Below, piece by piece: positions 60,630 to 64,000 of a stretch of 64,000 bases of DNA (positions within the stretch are counted from its first letter, which is position 1; the number at the start of each line of letters is the position of its first letter). This DNA is from CAVRUH01 sp963822595 (GTDB lineage: Bacteria > Chlamydiota > Chlamydiia > Chlamydiales > Waddliaceae). The DNA lies in contig CAWGIG010000001.1 in the NCBI GenBank assembly GCA_963822595.1, positions 1 through 64,000 on the forward strand, written 5' to 3'. The position numbers were made by a program, and so were the translations under genes. The notes under the pieces were generated by a model. The model made no database searches, had not been told where the DNA came from, and saw only the letters and a list, made by a program, of their open reading frames with translations.

Positions 60630-61767
60630 AAAGCAATCGTCCTAAATGGGTAAGTTGTTCTGCATGGCGCAATTCCGCCATTTTATGATGCAAGGCACTG
60701 CGTGGCGGTTTGCTTGCATGAATCATAGCCTCTCGTACATTCTTTCCTTCACCCGTTGTGAATACAGCCATCCTTTCTTCTTTTAGTTTAAGGGAATCTT
60801 CAGGTACAGGACCGGCCGAAATATAAACGACAAGCCTTGGAGTCATCAAAAGGTTTGTACTATTGGCATGCGTGGTGCGACTATCCCAGGAAACAAGATC
60901 TCCGGCTCGAATTGGTATCGGCTGGGCGTTTTTGTTGAGACGACTATCCAACTCCGGATCCCACGCAGCCTCTACATATTCTCCGCGATAATTTGGATCA
61001 TGCTGTTCTATAGCTTGAATATAGTCGGCAAAAGATCCCCGAGAACCCGGGACGGCAACAAAGGTGCCTTGTTTTACCGGACAATCGATTAGGGCAAGAA
61101 CACCTTGAGTCGTTTTGAATCCTGGATGCACCAGAGGATTTTGATCGACATGTAAAGGCAGCCCTTTTGCCTCTTGTTCATCGGCCATTTTTACGCCGAA
61201 ACGGTCAAAGGTTGTCCATAAATCTGCTCTGCCCCACAACATCACGTGGTGGATGTAAACTTTTACTGCCTGACGAATCTGCGCCAGGGAGTCATCATGA
61301 TAAACTTCAAAAAAGCCGCGAGAAATAGCGGGAATCCCCTTCTCATCCGCAGGAACATTTTTGTAAGTTTCGGGTAGTTCCAAATTGAATGCATTTTCAC
61401 TGATTGTCTGTAGGATTGATTTGATTCTTGAGACTGTGTCTGCGCACTGTTTTTTTGATATGACTTGTTTCCCCACTACGTATCCATAAGTGAGCCATGC
61501 GTTCCAGAATTGTTCTTCTTGCTCCACAGGGTCGTAAGCGACAGCAAACCCCTCACTGTCGATAGGATATTTACCATTATAGATTGCCGGTTGCTCGAGT
61601 TTCCGGTAGCGCTCTCTTATTTCGGGGAGTTGGCAACGTTGTTGAAGTCTGGCAACAAGGGTTTTCAACAAAGAATCTACTTCTTTTGAGCATTTTGTTT
61701 CTTGGATGGCTCGAATAAGTGTAAGGGTATCAACATCAAGGAGGGGCATGGACTGAACGATTTGCAT
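60598..61767 (-). CDS. phytanoyl-CoA dioxygenase (PhyH)-like Fe(II)/2OG oxygenase
   Basis: 389 aa, ATG 61767 with AGAGGAA, first gene of the operon. The iron site is visible: His and Asp in LPLHVDQNPL (~205-207) and the distal His in RTTHANS (~296), followed by PRLVVYIS with the Arg for 2-oxoglutarate. The region VPGSRGSFADY between them is typical of PhyH-like enzymes that hydroxylate small molecules. With two glycosyltransferases and a kinase it suggests synthesis or tailoring of a small metabolite. Substrate unknown. Confidence 0.8.
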   Translation of the reverse strand: MQIVQSMPLLDVDTLTLIRAIQETKCSKEVDSLLKTLVARLQQRCQLPEIRERYRKLEQPAIYNGKYPIDSEGFAVAYDPVEQEEQFWNAWLTYGYVVGKQVISKKQCADTVSRIKSILQTISENAFNLELPETYKNVPADEKGIPAISRGFFEVYHDDSLAQIRQAVKVYIHHVMLWGRADLWTTFDRFGVKMADEQEAKGLPLHVDQNPLVHPGFKTTQGVLALIDCPVKQGTFVAVPGSRGSFADYIQAIEQHDPNYRGEYVEAAWDPELDSRLNKNAQPIPIRAGDLVSWDSRTTHANSTNLLMTPRLVVYISAGPVPEDSLKLKEERMAVFTTGEGKNVREAMIHASKPPRSALHHKMAELRHAEQLTHLGRLLYGQEDYPTSN

Positions 61768-61866
61768 CTTTTTTTCCTCTCTATATGAATTGGAGTGCGA
61801 AGAATATAATACACATAAAATGCATATGTTTCCACAGATATTGCCAATTTACAATAAACCTTTCAG

Positions 61867-61978
61867 ATAAACTATTCAACGCGGAGACGCGGAGACGCAG
61901 GGACGCAGAGGAAGAAAATGATTGTTTTTCACTTTTTCTTCCTCTGCGTCCCTGCGTCTCCGCGTTGAATAGATTGTA
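61867..61978. repeat. MITE-like hairpin E, ~112 bp
   Basis: Arms of ~50 bp: CTATTCAACGCGGAGACGC, then GCAGGGACGCAGAGGAAGAAAA on both sides of a short T-rich loop. The left arm has one more GGAGACGC unit than the right. Same core vocabulary as elements B-D, with diverged tips (ATAAACTATTC / GAATAGATTGTA). It lies in the 61768-62053 gap between divergent genes. Confidence 0.8.
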
Positions 61979-62053
61979 GAAGAATTACTGGTTCAGAGAA
62001 AGTGTTTGCATTAAAAAGCGAGTTTAGTTGGAAATGAATTTGAGGAACAAGAT

Positions 62054-63415
62054 GTGGAACCCAAGGAAAAATCAGGAAGAAAGATTTTAAATGTGATGAA
62101 ATCCGTGGCCTTACTTCCTGTTTACGGCAGCGAGGCCCTTGTTAATGGATCAAAAATCCATTGGAATGGTCACAAAATCGATCGAGTGGAAGAAATTCAC
62201 CCCGATATGCTCGCAACTACCGAAACCATCGAGGGGATATTGTGTCCTTCGGGTGAAGATTCAGTAGGATGGAGAAGAAAATTGATCTGCGGCGCGCAGG
62301 TGTCCCTTGAAATAGCGGGAAGCTATTGCGGCGGCAAGCCCTTCGACGAATTTTTAACCCTTTTCTCATGGAAACTGGCCGAAAACGACGAGATCATCAT
62401 CCGTCTTCTCACAGGCCCCATGAGCCTCTCAAAAGATCAAAAAAGGAGAATCAAGCTTCTACAGCGAATATATGCGACACGCTTTGAAGCAGTGATAGCC
62501 AAAAACACATGGGAAATTTTCCCAAAACTAAAAATGCGCGAGCAACATGCAAAGATGCTCATTGCAGATAAACACTACTTTGTTATCGGAGGAAACAATT
62601 TGAACAATTGGCAACTTCCCCAAGAACACCTAGAAGGAATTAATTATCGCGGGACTTTGGGGCTAGGGAGAATGCTCGATATGGATATTGTCGGACGAGG
62701 GGCGGAAACAGGAGAAAAGCTTAAAAGAGTTTTCGATGACCTCTGGCTCAATTGGAAGGGCGATTTGGGGATCGCGCCAAATGAGCCAGTTGATAGAGGT
62801 TTTCAGGAGAAATCGATCATTCCGCACGATTTCTTCTCTCAGGACGTGCGTTTGGTTGGGGATTGTTCGATCCATGTCGGTGGAGCGCATCAAGGAAAAG
62901 ATAATCACTGCGAAAGGGTCTATGTGAGGGCTATTGACTCTGCATTTAAAACGATTTACATTTCTAATATGGCATTTAACCAAAAACGGATTGTGCAGGC
63001 AGTGAGAGAAGCAATCGAACGGGGTGTCAATGTTGAAATCATCTCAAACGGGATTAGTAGGGCTCTTTCTATTCCTGCGCGTATTCAGGGAATGAGAAAT
63101 TCTAAGTATTTTCGAGTGCTTGTCAAGCTTGATGGGGTGAACGTCAGCTTACATGTCATGCATAAGTCGTTCCTACATACAAAAGTGATGGTTGTTGACG
63201 AGGAAACAATGCTGATCGGTAGTATGAACATCGACAAAAAAAGCACACGATGCGATGACGAGATTCTTTTGGAGATAAAATCCCAGCAAATCGCACTGGA
63301 AGCATTGGAACATTTGCGCATGATCAATGGTTATGCTATTGAATTCCAAGACAATGCAAAAATTGTAAGGCCGATAGAAATCATGGCCGACAAATTATTA
63401 GATGGAATTCTTTGA
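62054..63415 (+). CDS. phospholipase D / cardiolipin synthase-like protein with two HKD motifs
   Basis: 453 aa from GTG 62054 (GAGGA seven bases upstream; the ATG two bases earlier is out of frame). Two complete HxKxxxxD motifs: QHAKMLIADKHYFVIGGNN (~163) and LHTKVMVVDEETMLIGSMN (~374), each with the following GxxN. Such enzymes hydrolyse or transfer phospholipid head groups; cardiolipin synthase or secreted PLD are both possible, and PLD-like families are expanded in chlamydiae. No N-terminal membrane helices, so unlike classical ClsA. Confidence 0.85.
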   Translation: MEPKEKSGRKILNVMKSVALLPVYGSEALVNGSKIHWNGHKIDRVEEIHPDMLATTETIEGILCPSGEDSVGWRRKLICGAQVSLEIAGSYCGGKPFDEFLTLFSWKLAENDEIIIRLLTGPMSLSKDQKRRIKLLQRIYATRFEAVIAKNTWEIFPKLKMREQHAKMLIADKHYFVIGGNNLNNWQLPQEHLEGINYRGTLGLGRMLDMDIVGRGAETGEKLKRVFDDLWLNWKGDLGIAPNEPVDRGFQEKSIIPHDFFSQDVRLVGDCSIHVGGAHQGKDNHCERVYVRAIDSAFKTIYISNMAFNQKRIVQAVREAIERGVNVEIISNGISRALSIPARIQGMRNSKYFRVLVKLDGVNVSLHVMHKSFLHTKVMVVDEETMLIGSMNIDKKSTRCDDEILLEIKSQQIALEALEHLRMINGYAIEFQDNAKIVRPIEIMADKLLDGIL

Positions 63416-63523
63416 GGCAAAATCCGCCTAAACTTACGCTTTAATTTACACTATATTTATAAAAATAAATAATATGTTATAATATTAATTATAAGTAATA
63501 TTAATTTATTATTAAGGTGAACT

Positions 63524-64000
63524 ATGAATATTAGTAACCTTGAAAAAGCTGCACAAGCGTTTTCTACAGCTGCTAATCAAGCAGCCGTAGAAACTAAAAA
63601 TGATATCCTTAGAGACAATATCCAAACCTTATCCAAAGAAATCATGCAATATGCAGGAGATCGGCAAAATTCAGCGGCTTCATGCTCCGCCATGATTAAC
63701 AAAGCCAGCCGGCTTTATGACATATCTAAATTTAATTTTAATGAAACTTCAATGGCTGCTGTTGAAAATCATTATGTAACGCTATCAAAATTAGCTACTT
63801 CTGTTATCCATAATAAGATGATGGAGGGACAAGCCGATTCCAGCTGGTTGTTAGATTTTTTGAAATTAGATAAAAATATCCAAAAAGAACTATTAAACGA
63901 TCCTCAAATTTCTCAGCGTTTTAGCGCTGCCATTTCTGAAGCAGGGCCGAATCTTCTATTAAATCGAGAGACGAGATTAACATTGTTCATCCGATTGGCC
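63524..64000 (+). CDS. unknown protein, 5' part only (cut by window edge)
   Basis: ATG 63524 with AAGG in an AT-rich promoter-like region opens a frame of at least 159 codons running off the right edge. The product is helical and polar (NLEKAAQAFSTAANQAAV, NETSMAAVENHYVTLSKLA) with no signal peptide. An AT-rich inverted stretch (TAATATTAATTATAAG, TAATATTAATTTATTA) precedes it. Not assignable to a family from the visible part. Confidence 0.65.
   Translation, partial: MNISNLEKAAQAFSTAANQAAVETKNDILRDNIQTLSKEIMQYAGDRQNSAASCSAMINKASRLYDISKFNFNETSMAAVENHYVTLSKLATSVIHNKMMEGQADSSWLLDFLKLDKNIQKELLNDPQISQRFSAAISEAGPNLLLNRETRLTLFIRLA

Noticed and set aside
1..64000. tRNA or rRNA genes
   Set aside because: No cloverleaf-like CCA-type ends or conserved rRNA segments were noticed on either strand.

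Overview
The window reads as chromosome of an AT-rich, host-associated bacterium, most likely a chlamydia-related (Parachlamydiales-type) endosymbiont of amoebae or other eukaryotes. This is inference from content, since no rRNA or ribosomal marker is present. Support comes from many eukaryote-like or secreted-effector-like proteins (F-box/HEAT, leucine-rich repeat, flotillin, Ser/Thr kinase, Fic, plant IQM-like, phospholipase D), a SirB1/TPR protein, and few biosynthetic genes. Housekeeping genes are sparse: a MurF-alanine racemase fusion, a cobalamin adenosyltransferase, PepA, peptide and drug transporters, and an MsbA-type ABC exporter.

Layout. 1-2.8 kb: LRR remnant, Fic enzyme with a striking paired inverted repeat at its start, MFS transporter. 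2.8-9.8 kb: broken flotillin-like gene, HEAT remnant, then a three-gene operon (unknown protein, POT peptide transporter, PepA) behind a structured leader. 9.8-12.9 kb: two tandem LRR paralogues. 13-17.4 kb: secreted protein, ABC exporter and a hipB-hipS-hipT module. 17.6-22.2 kb: two overlapping F-box-like/HEAT giants; a third lies at 35.6-37.8 kb. 23.8-31.6 kb: a long minus-strand operon of coiled-coil proteins ending in two toxins that share an N-terminal module, one with a colicin E3-type rRNase C-terminus and one with a Tae4-type peptidoglycan amidase C-terminus. 32.1-34.9 kb: three tandem coiled-coil paralogues with CxxC motifs. 37.8-39.8 kb: two toxin-antitoxin-like pairs. 39.8-45.7 kb: GrpB-GNAT fusion, kinase effector, acetyltransferases, Nudix. 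46.4-50.8 kb: IQM-like effector and two paralogues with a possible oxygenase domain. 51.2-55.8 kb: SirB1/TPR protein, adenosyltransferase, murF-alr. 56.3-61.8 kb: MFS exporter convergent with a four-gene overlapping operon (PhyH oxygenase, two glycosyltransferases, HprK-like kinase). 62-64 kb: phospholipase D protein and a truncated unknown gene.

Two features cut across the window. First, most large intergenic gaps are filled by long inverted repeats, several of one family (TIR starting ATACAAACTG, cores built from CGCAGAGACGCAGAG-like units). Second, many otherwise well-conserved genes are split by frameshifts that nearly always need one extra base to be removed, which points to an insertion-biased sequence error or an unusual decay history rather than ordinary pseudogenization. 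In such entries I give the full span and call it pseudogene, although the biological gene may be intact.

The best candidate for a new system is the 23.8-31.6 kb operon: coiled-coil proteins (one ending in a CSIM CaaX box) co-transcribed with modular antibacterial toxins and bracketed by related hairpin elements.
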